From Metellina segmentata (taxonomy: Eukaryota > Arthropoda > Arachnida > Araneae > Tetragnathidae), in assembly GCA_947359465.1 (NCBI GenBank), contig OX375874.1, forward strand, positions 97,281,441 through 97,345,440: a DNA stretch of 64,000 nt, in the 5' to 3' direction. Positions within the stretch are counted from its first letter, which is position 1; each line of letters begins with the position of its first letter. The notes beneath the pieces are model-generated. The model was not told the origin of the DNA. It made no database searches and saw only the letters and a program-made list of their open reading frames with translations. Of this stretch, positions 20,237 through 31,594 are shown piece by piece. The translations under genes were made by a program, and so were the position numbers.

Positions 20237-22147
20237 TACATGGATCGCTAGAAGTTCATGATAACGATAATTTCAACGAACGGTTCGCGAACGGCTTGTG
20301 AATGGTTCGGCTCACAAATGTATACACATCTAAACATTAATTAAAAATACCATACCATAACTCAATAATATCTTACCCCCGGTTCCTTTCGAAAAGAGCC
20401 TATACACGCGAGGTTCAAAGATTACTGATTCCTTTCTCTGATCACGTGGTCTCAAGCAAGAAAATAACTTGGTGTTTTCAACACCACACAACTGAAGAAT
20501 ATTTATTTATAAGGACTCGGATCTAATAGCTTTTTTAATTTCTTTCTACAAAAGACAGATGTGAATGTTTATCATTTCGTCAGCGAAATCGACTTTCCAC
20601 TATTCCAAACAACCGAAAACACGTGTTCACGAAATGTTTTGACTCCATGATTCAAATGTTGTTTGCCCTGCCCTGGACCCAAACATCTGCAAAAGGAACT
20701 ATGGGAAATTTGGTGTGATTGAATGCCCATCTGGTTTCATGCTGTAGTTATTTAAAGTGGGAGTATTGGAAAAACCACGTTACTTTAATTTAGTGGTTTG
20801 AGATATTTCCGATAGCACGCACGTTCCCGTGGTAGAAGCAGCTTGTTTATTTTGCTTCGAAATTCAGTAAATTTTATTTTCTTTCGAAAGACCCTTGAAA
20901 AATCCGATTTACGTTTACAAATAAGAGCCCATGACTTTCATTCAATAAAATTGAACTTCTCTCTCATTCAAACGAAACTAAACCATTCGCGGAATGACAT
21001 GGAAAATAGTGTCAGATATTTAATTGGATGGCTTCTGATTGGCCGAGTTCTGGGCATCGTCACGACTCTGTTGGTACACGTGAGAACCCTGTGGAAATAA
21101 CTTGCCTCTCGTCTTGTAAGTGCAAGCGCATTAGTGCAATCATTTTAATTGAATCCGTGAGCCGATTTTCCGTTTTAATGTTGAAAAACGAAAAGGTTAA
21201 CTCTTTTTATGAGAGACATTTTACAAGTAAGAAATTTGGATATATTCTAAAGGATCTTATTCTCGACATCGTATTTTCGCCTAATTTCGAGCTATTTTGG
21301 TGCAGGCCCGGTTCGCGGTTAAAGAAATTTATTAGGTTCATGGCTATCAACGACTAGATGGAATATTATTTTTTTAATTCGAAGACTGTGCGAAAGGGAT
21401 GGGTGTCAAGTACCAATTCTCTAAAGTGATACTGTTTCTCCTTTTGTGTTAATATTAAAGCTCAGCTCAAGTACAGAAGTTGCAATGAATAGGCACAATC
21501 GGTAAGTGTTCGAAAATACACTCCATTGATAAATATGTATTTTTCGGGTGAATCTTGATAATGTAATGAACTTTATTGTAGCAAATTTCTTTGTTGTCCT
21601 TGCATATTTAATTAATTATATTTATGTTCATTTATGCTTATTATATTATTTACTTTATTGTTTCTCTGCAGTTTATTGTGTTAATTGAATGCAAATGACT
21701 TTAAATACTGAAGTTTGAATGAATTCCACAGATTTCTATAAAGAAACGAAAGGGCTTCTATAAAAAAAAACAATCTATAGAGATTTCTGTAGTGAAAATA
21801 AGCTTTGATTGTATAGAAACATATTTCCATAGAACACTATCAAGAAGTTATGTAAAAAATAAATCGTGAAACAAGAAATGAACTATAGAATTCTAAAAAG
21901 GTTTCTACAGATTTGTATAGAGATTACTTTTTATATATAGATATATAGACAACGGTCATAATTCTATAGGATTCTATAGACGTTTTTACAGAATTCTTTA
22001 GGAATTTATTCTAAGGGAAACGAATAGTTTCCAGCTGAATTCGTAATAATTCAATTTGTTGTAGAATTGTACGAAAATTGAGATAAAATGTCTTGATCAA
22101 GTGAACGAAAATCTTCCGTGAAAAAATATTATCCATAAACGAATATA
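20237..22147. other. No gene recognised
   Basis: Moderately AT-rich DNA with two short ORFs (20843-21100, 21028-21357) that overlap, lack recognisable motifs and are not supported. From about 21720 to 22010 TCTATAG/CTATAGA-type motifs recur at short intervals, suggesting a degenerate simple repeat. Confidence 0.4.
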
Positions 22148-23787
22148 CAGTAGCTTCCAAAAGGGTTCGCGCACTTACGAATTTCAATGAAATACTGCTC
22201 TAGCCATTAATCAAAACTAATATTTCATAATGGGGATTTTTTAATAATATCTCTAACTCGTTCAGAACAAAACTACATAAAATATTTTAAAAACATAGTA
22301 CAATTTTTTTTTTGTAAAATCAAAAATAAAGTTAGCAACAGAAAAGTTACATCACAAAAATCTTCCTACACTTTAAAAAAATCTCTACAAATTTATCAAT
22401 ATTATAATATTTCGGTAAATCAGTACTTGTAGTATATCCTATAACATATCCACAACAGCTCTTAAATGTCTGGGTATAGAGTTCACTATTTTTTTTGTTG
22501 TAATTTCTACATCAATATTCCTCTATTTTTTAATAATTAGTATTTTAATTCGCTTTTAGTTTTAAAGTCGTGTCTTCGCTCTATAACTTCCAGTTCTCTT
22601 CAAATGTGTTCTATTGGGTTTAAATCCGGCGACTGAGGTGGTTTTTTCACAACTTGTGTGCAATTATAGAGACACCAGAGGCGAACTTTTTGAGCCCTGT
22701 GCTTAGGATCGTTATCGTGATAAGAAACAAAATTGTTTCCACAACCCAAATTTTTGCCAGATCTTTTAAAATATTTAAATAAAGAACGTGATTCATTATG
22801 ACATCAATAAATATCTAGTCCTGATACTGCACCCCCACATAAGCACACCTCCACTGCCATGCTTTGCTGTTTCAACCAAGTTCTTGGGATTAAGTTCCTC
22901 ATTTTTTCTTCTCCATACAATTATGCGCCCATCGGAAACAAAAATGTTAAATTTACTTTCATCTGCAAATAATACATGATATCAATGCGTTTCGGACTTA
23001 TTTATCATTGATTTTGCGAAGAAAAGCCTAAGCTATCTATTTTTCGCTTGTACAAAAAAAAATTTCGGGCAGAACGCCCATTTAATCCAGTTGATCTGAA
23101 CACTCGTCGAACAGTTTCAGATGAAATTGAAGTGGAAAATTTTTCAGAAAATTCTGTAGAAAGTTTTATAGCACCCTAACGTAGATTTTTCACAAATATT
23201 CTATCTATAAATCTCTGATCATGTTAACTTTGTCGGACGACCTTTTCTTACCTTGCTATCGATCCAATTTTCTTCTTTAAAGTGTTTTATCACATACTTC
23301 ACCGTAGAATGGGATAAATTTAATACAATATTTAGCTATATTCCGAACTGATTTACCTCTTCTATGATGAAATTAATCAATTTTCGAATGTTGTTGTTTC
23401 CTTACGACTACGAAGTAATCAAGCCAAGATTAAGGCCAAACAATATTTAAAATGCCACCACAATGCAAAAATAAAAAAAAAGCGACGGTCGATAATTTTA
23501 TTTATGAATTTATCTGAAAATGTTTCTTTGTACGACCACTGTTGTGACGTTTTCTTTCTATATAACTTTTATAAATAATTTCTTTCTATAAAATGCAAGG
23601 AGTCATCCTTGCATTTTCAATTTTATAAAAAGAAAATGATCAAATATTAAAAAAAAAATAGGTTTTATTCAGATTACATGGAGATGACATGAAAAAATAT
23701 TGGACCTAATATTTTAATTCAATTCCGGGCTACAGCTCTTTTTCTATAAATTTTAAAAGTGTACGAATGCTTTTGCGAGCCATTCTG
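22148..23787 (-). mobile_element. Tc1-like DNA transposon, 1640 bp, decayed
   Basis: The ends are inverted repeats (CAGTAGCTTCCAAAAGGGTT at the left; the right end reads CAGAATGGCTCGCAAAAGCA inward) and the flanks are TA on both sides (22146-22147 and 23788-23789), the Tc1/mariner target duplication. The minus strand carries transposase remnants. A 12-bp stem, 4-nt loop hairpin lies at 23590-23617. Confidence 0.85.
22560..23440 (-). pseudogene. Tc1-like transposase relic
   Basis: On the minus strand the motif FVSYHDNDPKHRAQKV (second catalytic Asp of DDE, about 22695-22730) is followed by KKPPQSPDLNPIEH (about 22605-22650), both diagnostic of Tc1 transposases. Upstream, pieces such as QMKVNLTF and VRNIAKYC (helix-turn-helix region, about 23340) are spread over frames with many stops. 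Non-functional. Confidence 0.8.
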
Positions 23788-23848
23788 TAAATCTATTGGA
23801 GGTGAAGATTATGTTCTGAATGAGAGAGATATTTACCTATTCTCAGTA

Positions 23849-24889
23849 CTCCGAATTTGGGATTGCAATCCGGCCGGATTGACACTAATCCGGTCGGATT
23901 GGTACTTTGTTCATAAGTCTATCTAACCAGTATGTATTTTTCCAAAATCGGCTGAGTGAAAGTAGGTTAAAAGGATATTATTCCAAATTGACGAACGAAA
24001 CTTTTATTTTAGCATTAGAAAATCAACTTTATTAATAATTATCCTTAGGTAGGAAATCAATCACCAACAATTAATTAAAATAACACTACTAGTAAGTATT
24101 GAACTTTTGATCATGATCAGTCTTTCTAGTTTCAGTTTCAAAAACATCAGTTTGTTTCATACATAGTACTTCTCTATTTATCTAAAATTAAGTAGTCTCT
24201 ATCTCCAATGTCGTTGAGCAAATGACATATAAATTTTACCTAACTTTGTCTCACACTAACATAAAAATCTAATCTTTGGCAGTTTTGGGTCAACATAACA
24301 AACAAGGGAACTCTTAATTATTCTTAATTACTTAAATCGAAGTTGTATAGTAACGAAAATCACTTTTGAGTTTGAAAGAACCATCTAAGGACACAAATCG
24401 TATTTATTGTGTCATCCCCCTACCTACATCTCAATAAACTGCAAATAAAACCAGCGGTCGAGAAGGCCCTCTCAGCTTTGACAGTAATTGGTTTAACCGT
24501 CATTAAGTAGTCGTACATAGGAGACAAATATTTTCCTTTGACTCCATTAGATATGAAGTCTTTTCTTTCTTCAGTATTTTCTCAAAATCTGTTTCTTTTC
24601 TAAAGTTTGTCTGTTTGAATAGTCTTCATTTCCTTGCAGAATTTGCTTTTCTAATTCCTCTTTATTAAAAAAATATATTATTGAAAATTTAATTTATTAT
24701 TTTTTCTAGAATCCTCCAAACTGATGATTGAAAAATATAAAATCGATTCATTCACAATCGATTGTTTTATAAAATATTTTGCGACTTTAAAATTGGGTTT
24801 GAACTATCTATTATTTAATTTAAAAAAAATTCGTGTTTATTGGATCCGGTAGGTAGCCAAGTGATCGGATTGCAATCACTACTCCGAAT
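23849..24889. mobile_element. hAT-type non-autonomous element with perfect 8-bp duplication
   Basis: The element (23857-24881, 1025 bp) has ends TTGGGATTGCAATCCG and CGGATTGCAATCACTA, which are inverted repeats of each other with two or three mismatches. It is flanked by CTCCGAAT at 23849-23856 and 24882-24889. No transposase is visible inside. The palindromic ATCCGGCCGGAT follows the left end. Confidence 0.85.
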
Positions 24890-25059
24890 ACAGTATTGAC
24901 TGAACTGAAGTACAGTATTGACTATCTCTTCAGCTGTAAGCGTAAATAATGAATTCAAATTGAAACACATCCTTGGATACGACCCTTGAACTCTGAAGTG
25001 TAAGTCAATTAATAAATCACAACTTTAATTTACATATCAGTCTTCAAAGGGATCTCAGA

Positions 25060-25365
25060 CGATCAGCGGGCTGTTGGAGCTCGGCTGGAAGAGTAACGGA
25101 TTAGCAACCGTAGGTTTGCGAGTTCGAATCCAACCAAAGACCGTCCTCTACAAAGAGGACTAGTGCACATTCTATCTGTCCTGGCCACACATATCTTATT
25201 TGGAATGGTGTGGAAGTATAGAGAGTGGGGTGCCAGTTCAGGCGTGGCCTCGTCATCTGACCGTGGTGAAATGACGTGTTGGTTATGTTTTTCTTTAGGT
25301 TTGATCTCGGACCGTCGCCAAAAGCCCGTCGTGTTGCGCCAGTGCGATGTCAATTAAAGTATCTA
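25060..25365 (+). mobile_element. SINE with tRNA-Ala-like head (head A), near full length
   Basis: The head has an A-box-like AGCTCGGCTGGAAGAG, an anticodon-loop region GGATTAGCAACC (AGC, as in tRNA-Ala) and a B box GAGTTCGAATCC. The shared SINE body follows (GTGTGGAAG...GGGGTGCCAG, TCATCTGACC) and then the tail (CCCGTCGTGTTGC, TGCGATGTCAATTAAAG). No clear target duplication. Confidence 0.85.
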
Positions 25366-25371
25366 AACACT

Positions 25372-25520
25372 TCGATTTGCCCCACGTTGGATTGGTGTGG
25401 AGGCTTAAAAAGTGGGGTGTAAGCTCAGGTGTTGACCTCGGCATCTGACTGCCGTGGACAGAAGACGAGTTGTTCTTGGACCTTTCAATAGGGTCGAGGT
25501 CCTACCAATGAGGTTGCCAG
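25372..25520 (+). mobile_element. Diverged SINE body fragment
   Basis: Body motifs (TTGGTGTGGA, AAGTGGGGTG, AGCTCAGGTGTTG, CATCTGAC) without a head or tail, directly after the copy at 25060. Confidence 0.6.
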
Positions 25521-26073
25521 AACATCTCTTTTAAGAGAACATGTCCTCTTTTCCCGCTAAGTTCTTCTTTCACTCTCTTTTTTAAATCAGATTTTTTTTA
25601 TGTCCTCTTTTATTCGGTTCATCATTATTTCGGATGGTGTTACAAAATATATTTCAATTTTCAAACTTTACGCGCTAATATATTCACATTGCCTACTATA
25701 TCGTTACGTAAGCAACAGCTATTCAAATACGTACTAGATCTAATACATTGTTCGAAAATCACACGTATTATTAAAACGCATCAATGTATAATAGGAAATT
25801 CAACCTCTAGTGTATATTGAGTTCCATGTTAAAACGTCTCATTAGGAGATCAAATAGATTACCAATAAGAATTTAGATTCGTGTTAGAATAATATGGAAT
25901 AACAAATATTGCACTTACTAGAATGAATAGTAAGAAATATTGCTCGTATTATATAAGAATGAATAAACGAGACGATTTTTTTCGCAGCCTTTTTTAGTTT
26001 AAAAGAAAATCGCGTTGTTAACCTAGTCACCTTTTAGCATTAAATCAAAGTCGATAACTCAACTATAATTGCT
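25521..26073. other. No gene recognised
   Basis: Includes a pyrimidine-rich stretch (about 25530-25625). No open frame or known motif. Confidence 0.4.
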
Positions 26074-26278
26074 GCACAAGATTCGGTAATGGTAATGGTA
26101 ATTTTAGATAACGTCATATTAGAGCAACACAACGGGCTATTGACGACGGTCCGGGATCAATCCCTTAAGGGAAAGATCCGAGGACAGCACCTTGTAATTT
26201 TGAACCACGGTCAGATGACGAAGCAACTCCTGAGCTGGCACCCCACTCTCCAAACTTCCACACCAGCACAAGATTCGG
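26074..26278 (-). mobile_element. 5'-truncated SINE with 13-bp target duplication
   Basis: Perfect GCACAAGATTCGG repeats at 26074-26086 and 26266-26278 flank a minus-oriented SINE with GGTAATGGTAATGG-type tail and body, truncated before the head at nearly the same point as the copy at 8659-8848. Confidence 0.92.
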
Positions 26279-26395
26279 AGAGTTATAGTTATGCGTTGGC
26301 GTATTATTAACTTGTGTTGTTTGTCAATATTTGTATTATTTCTTCATATTGTTAAATTATTATTTTTCGTGTTTGTTTATGGCAATTTTTTTTTA

Positions 26396-26527
26396 TTAAC
26401 GTAGTACTAGAGCAACACAACGGGCTATTGACGACGGTCCGGAATCAGTCCCTTAAGGGAAAGATTCGAGGACAACACCTCGTAATTTTGAACCACGGTC
26501 AGATGACGAAGTAACACCTGAGCTGTG
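26396..26527 (-). mobile_element. SINE fragment
   Basis: Minus-oriented tail and part of the body (TTAACGTAGTACTAGAGCAA to CACCTGAGCTG), then GT repeats. No duplication found. Confidence 0.8.
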
Positions 26528-26724
26528 TGTGTGTTTATGAGATAAAGTTTAAAGAATATAATATTGGTTGCAGTTAATTTATTAATCGAAATTATAAACA
26601 GGCGGTACATTTGGGTATAGAATTGTATAGGAGGTATAGAGTCTTATCCATGTATTTTGAGATAATTCTGTCAGTAATATTTGACGCAAGCTTTTGAAAT
26701 GATCGAACATTCATTCGAAATTAA

Positions 26725-27535
26725 TTGAGCCTTTTAAAGCCTAAGTGGTGCAAGTCCACTTTGTGAGAGAATGCTGGTAACAAATTCTGAATATGGAAAA
26801 CTACTTGTAAAAAAGGTGCTCTAACTTCTCCAAATAACGACACGTATGGCAGCACAAGATTATGCAGTTAGTGAAGCTATCGAACTACTGACAGCCAAAG
26901 TGGTGTATCTGGGAGTTACACCACATTTCGAGTGACACTGTTTGAATTTTTTTTATTTTAATAAATAGAATGCAAAAACATTACTGGTTAAAACATTTGT
27001 TGAAAGCGAATGGTAAAACCACTTCTACTACTTCTGTCCTTGTTCTTTTGGATTGTATATTGCGTTTTTGTGTTAGTCTTAAATAAAGCTGCATATCCTA
27101 TGCATTGAATTGGTTGTTTAATCCAAATATTCCACATCACTTTGCTTGTTCTAAGTTATATTTAGTTTTTTTTAAAGAGTGAAGCTGTTGGGTTGTTATA
27201 TTCAGATACTTTTTCTGTATACAAAATTCATTATTTATATATTCCCCCTTTTTTAATATTGACGATTTTTATGTTCTTATCGTTTTCACAGTTGAGCCTT
27301 TTAAAGCTAAAGTGGCGGAAGTCCATTAAACACTGTTTCGAGATATAGAGACTTTTAGTAGAATAGTTGCTGAAAATTCCTGAATACTACCAAATAAAAT
27401 TTTCCCACCCCATGTGTTCAAAACGGATTGTTTTAGCTCATGTATATTGTTGGTTTGGCCCTTATCTCCAGTTTATAAGTAAATTATAAGGCACTTAATT
27501 AAGTTACACCACTTTGGCTTTACATTAATTGAGGT
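26725..27535. repeat. Region with recurring AAGTGGTG/CACCACTT inverted motif
   Basis: Related motifs occur at 26727-26763 (GAGCCTTTTAAAGCCTAAGT...), 26893-26930 (CCAAAGTGGTGTATCTGG and GTTACACCAC), 27293-27330 (GAGCCTTTTAAAGCTAAAGT...) and, inverted, 27503-27528 (GTTACACCACTTTGGCTTTA). Ends of an unidentified inverted-repeat element are a possible explanation. No coding. Confidence 0.4.
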
Positions 27536-27877
27536 TTTGGTTCAAGACAAAACCTTGCATCATTAACAACATGAATGTGAATCGATTTTAAAAGCGATTC
27601 CTTTGAAATTAAGATAAACTCCTCAGAAGATGAACATTAAAAGAGAGAATTCGCATTCCAACACGAGATGCACCTACGAAAGGCTGAGAAAGTAAAAGAT
27701 ATTATGAAAAAAGACTGACTCTGAAAAATAGGTTTCTGGTAGCTCCTGTTATTCTTTCGCAGTTGATTTGAAGAGGTCGTTACCATTCACGAAACTAACA
27801 TGCCAAATCGCTTATTATAAACATAATTTATACGTTTATAACTTAGGTTGCCATGAGTGATCTACAGGATTAGGCTG

Positions 27878-28238
27878 CAGTTACTGTTGGGTAATGGTAA
27901 TGGTAATTTTAGTTAACGTCGTACTAGAGCAACACAACGGGCTATTGACGACGGTCCGGGATCAGTCCCTTAAGGGAAAGATCCGAGGACAACACCTCGT
28001 AATTTTGAACCACGGTCAGGTGACGAAGCAACACCTGAGCTGGCACCCCACTCTCCAAACTTCCACGCCAACCCAACGTGAGGACTTTCGGCCACGACAG
28101 ATTTAAGGTGCACCAGCCGCCTCTACACCATACGTTTACAAACATCCATGCGCAGACCCGGATTCGAACCGGGAACCTTCCGATCTAGAGGCTAACACCT
28201 TAACCACTGTACCGGTTGGTCGGCCAGTTACTGTTGGG
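27878..28238 (-). mobile_element. Full-length SINE (head B) with 14-bp target duplication
   Basis: Perfect CAGTTACTGTTGGG repeats at 27878-27891 and 28225-28238 flank a 333-bp minus-oriented SINE. Reading on the minus strand: head GCCGACCAACCGGTACAGTG and GTGGTTAAGGTGTTAGCC, B box CCCGGTTCGAATCCGGGTC, body, and tail with ATTACCATTACC. It serves as the reference copy of the family. Confidence 0.95.
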
Positions 28239-28990
28239 ATGAATAAGTATGATCTTGGCGCTCACAGGAAATCAGTGCTTGTGTAGTCAAACACATAAAA
28301 AGAGCACTAACTGCAAACCACATTGTTATTTTCAGCGATATATGTACAGGACAAAACCGGAACTGTAAGATGGCATTAAACTTAATGAGACTAGTTCGGG
28401 GGGAAGACAACGACATTTAAACGATTGATCAAACGTTTTTTGCAAAGTAGACATTCCTACCTTCCGAACGACTCGGACTTGGGCTCAATAAAACTACAGT
28501 AAGAATCAACAGATTTTTTGCTCTTTTGACTGGTTTCAAGTAATCACTAAATGCAGGAAAAAAAAATTCACCTTACTGTGATGTCTGTTAAAGAGTTTTT
28601 ATCTACAGAAAACATGGAAAAATCCATTACCAAAAGAAAGTTTAATGAAGAAAAGCATCTTCAGTTTCATGGCTAAAGATGCAACGGATTCGGTACCAGA
28701 AATGCAACCCTTTTACAATTTCTTACAAGGAAAACTTGTCTGATGACTAGGGCAACTTTTTTGTTGCAGTAAAAATGGGAAAAGTTGCATTTATCATTCC
28801 CTAAAGTTGCATTTATTTTTGATACACTAAATTCTAAAATAAATTATCCGTAAAAAATGAAAAAAATCCAAAACATATTGACAATTTTAGTTACGTACTA
28901 CAGTATGTATTATAATACAGTATAATTCAGTATGTATTATAATACATACTGAAATACAGAGGAACGTTGAAGGGTCGATCAACTTTCTTA
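28239..28990. other. No confirmed gene; perfect palindrome
   Basis: AT-rich. It contains a 24-bp perfect palindrome at 28928-28951 (CAGTATGTATTA and its reverse complement) and a possible signal-peptide exon on the minus strand (28266-28323, see findings). Confidence 0.4.
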
Positions 28991-29002
28991 GGAAACCAAA
29001 GC

Positions 29003-29288
29003 TTAAGGGAAGGATCCGAGGACAACACCACGTCATTTTGAACCACGGTCAGATGACGAGGCAACACCTGAGCTAGCACCTCACTCTCCAAACGTCCACA
29101 CCATCCCAACGTGAGGACTTTCGGCCATGACAGATTTAAGGTGCACCAGCCGCCTCTACACCATACGCTTACAAATATCCATGCACTGACCTGGATTCGA
29201 ACCAAGAACCTTTCTATCTAGAGGTCTTAACCACCTAGAAACCTCTTAAACTAGAGACACCTCAACCACCAGACCGGTTGATCGGCTG
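29003..29288 (-). mobile_element. SINE (head B), diverged
   Basis: Minus-oriented body and head with B box (TGGATTCGAACCAAG on the plus strand); the head contains an extra partial duplication (about 29220-29265, CTCTTAA/CCTCAACC). The tail is lost at about 29003. Confidence 0.8.
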
Positions 29289-29322
29289 TCCGCTTTTAAA
29301 CCTTGCACCATAAAAATCCAAT

Positions 29323-29378
29323 CCGCTAATAGCCCGTTGTGTTGCTCCAGTGCGACGTTAATTAAAATTCCTTCCTAC
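29323..29378 (+). mobile_element. SINE tail fragment
   Basis: AATAGCCCGTTGTGTTGCTC followed by GTGCGACGTTAATTAAAATT, the 3' end only, plus orientation. Confidence 0.8.
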
Positions 29379-30043
29379 ATACCTTAAGTTTTGAAAAACA
29401 ACGCAATGCATTAGGTTCTACACGACATTATCATCGGGCCATTGCACCAAGGATGTGTCCTGTCCAGATGAATTTTGCTTTTCTTCAGATAACCTCGAAT
29501 ACAGAAATAAATCGAACGAAATAAAACTATCGCTTCTCTCAGATAGGTCTGTCAGCTTTTTTTAGACATAAATAAGCAGGTAGTAATAATTTAAGTTGCC
29601 AAAGTATGCTTCATTTTCTGTCTTGCATGGTAATCTTTAAATAAAACAATAATACATTTTTGCTGCTCCCTCAACAGGCTTTGTGGCTAATTGGGGCGGC
29701 ATTTAATTCCTAAACGAACAGGCGTACACATAAAGTGCTAACTTCGAATTTCGGTCTCATTAAATGCAGGCATGTATCGAATACAACGATCAAAATGATG
29801 AATCCTAGTTTTTGCTTAAGCATGAAAATCGTAAAGTACGGTACACACCCAACAGTTCTCGCGATTTATGCTGAGACTGATCTTGAATCGTTGGTTTTCT
29901 TTCACTGACCCTGAGATCTTTGAATCGAGCTGACGTTTCTCTGAGGCTACAACATTTGAAGGGGAATGCAAAACATCGCAATGGTTCCTCGTGGAACAGC
30001 TGTTGGGTGGCGTAGATCCGTGCGAAACAGGACGACCCTTCCC
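29379..30043. other. No gene recognised
   Basis: Mixed-composition DNA without a credible frame or known repeat. Confidence 0.4.
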
Positions 30044-30470
30044 TACACGATGGATTTCGTGCTCATTTTGCGATGAAGAAATGTAAGTTGAAATTGTTGT
30101 CTACTTTTTCGTTTGATGCGTTTAAGGTGATTCGCCATGGAAAATTTTCAATAACCTTTAAAAATATAGTAATAGCCCGTTGTGTAACTCCAGTGTGACA
30201 TAAATTACCTACGTTAAGGATATAGTTTTGCTAGTGTGGCAAAGTCGGATACACGCTGAATTTCATGGAGATTTGGCGATGAAGAAATGTAAGTTGGAAT
30301 TGTAATGTCTGGTCGTTCGTTGATTTTATGGTAGTTCGCCACGGAAAGATTTTCAATTAAACTTTAAAAATATAGTAATAGCCCGTTTTGTTGCTCCAGT
30401 ATGACGTTCATTAATTACCTACCTTAAAAATTGTTGTTTTGCTATTGGTGCCAAAAAACAAAGTTGGATC
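30044..30470 (+). repeat. Tandem duplication (about 206 bp) carrying a SINE tail in each copy
   Basis: Copy 1 (about 30044-30249) and copy 2 (about 30250-30470) share GCGATGAAGAAATGTAAGTT, TTCGCCA(T/C)GGAAA, TTTAAAAATATAGTAATAGC and the SINE 3' end CCCGTTGTG..TCCAGTGTGAC. The SINE tail was therefore there before the segment was duplicated. Confidence 0.8.
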
Positions 30471-31259
30471 TTTTTTTTTTTTTGAAAGAGAGATCAGTAT
30501 TATTCTATGAACACTATAGAATGATTTTGAAGCTTTTTATTTGAACGTTAAAATTGATGTCTTAGGATTTAATTTTCGCTGTAACGTTTTTAGTGATCTC
30601 ATTTATAAAGTGTTAAGATGTTTGAATACTGCATAGTTTACGTCTAACATTTTCAAAGTACCCTGTTTTATTTGTAACTTGAAATGATCCGAAGATAGGT
30701 AAACGGTTTCCCAGGCAGGTCCAACCTACCGACAACTGATAGATCCACTACTAGCATTCAAGTAGAGCATTGGATCTTAACCTGGGGTTCGAGAGAAGTT
30801 TCTAGAATTTCGATGGAAGCTATTGCTCGTGGGGGAGAAACTAGCGAATGCTTACGTTGACTTTTAAGACTTCTACATTCGCCTCAGTCACTGGGCGAAT
30901 GTAGGCGTTGCTGCTTCGAAGACTGCGCCAAATATACCCTAGAAAATTGCCTCAGATATATCTCAGCAGTATCCTCGGAATAAATAATTACCATTTTTTG
31001 GTTGTATTAATTTTAAACGAATAAAATGCAAAATTATGTTTTCAATGGGAATTATCGGTACAGAATTTTGATTGCTTGCACTTAAAAACAAAAGCCATCA
31101 ATCGCTTCAATGCAAGTGATGGCTGACGCGTGGCTCTTTCAAAGAAGGGGCCTCGTAAACAACGGCAGCCTTTTCAAATGGATATATTGTTTTGTATGCA
31201 TATGCAAATAGGTGTGTTTATTTTTCAATAAATGAATTATTTTGCAATAGATGTAATGT
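30471..31259. other. No gene recognised
   Basis: Starts with a T-run (30470-30485). No credible frame. ATTCGCC/GGCGAATG inverted motif near 30866-30905. Confidence 0.4.
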
Positions 31260-31594
31260 CCTAAATAAAGAAGCCGACCAACCGGTCTGGTGGTTAAGGT
31301 GTTAACCTGTAGGGTCAGTGCATCGATGTTTATAAGCGTATGGTGTAGAGGCGGCTGGTGTACACTAAATCTGTCGTGGCCAAAAATCCTCACTTTGGGT
31401 TGGTGTGGAAGTTTGAAGAGTGGGGGTGCCAGCTCAGGTGCTGCCTCGTCATCTGAACGCGGTTCAAAATGACGAGGTGTTGTCCTCGGATCTTTCCCTT
31501 AAGGGATTGATCCCGGACCGTTGTCAATAGCCCGTTTAGTTGCTCTAGTGCGACATTAATTAAAAATTACCAAATTATTTACCTAAATAAAGAA
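31260..31594 (+). mobile_element. SINE (head B) with 13-bp target duplication
   Basis: Perfect CCTAAATAAAGAA repeats at 31260-31272 and 31582-31594 flank a plus-oriented 309-bp copy. The head begins GCCGACCAACCGGTCTGGTG but lacks the B-box segment (deleted between about 31310 and 31325). Body and tail are complete. Confidence 0.95.

Noticed and set aside
20843..21357. Two overlapping plus-strand ORFs of 85 and 109 codons
   Set aside because: No recognisable motif, no splice or promoter support, and composition like the surrounding non-coding DNA.
25063..28145. ORFs of 60-96 codons in SINE copies
   Set aside because: Nearly identical translations recur at each SINE copy on either strand, with no conservation beyond the repeat.
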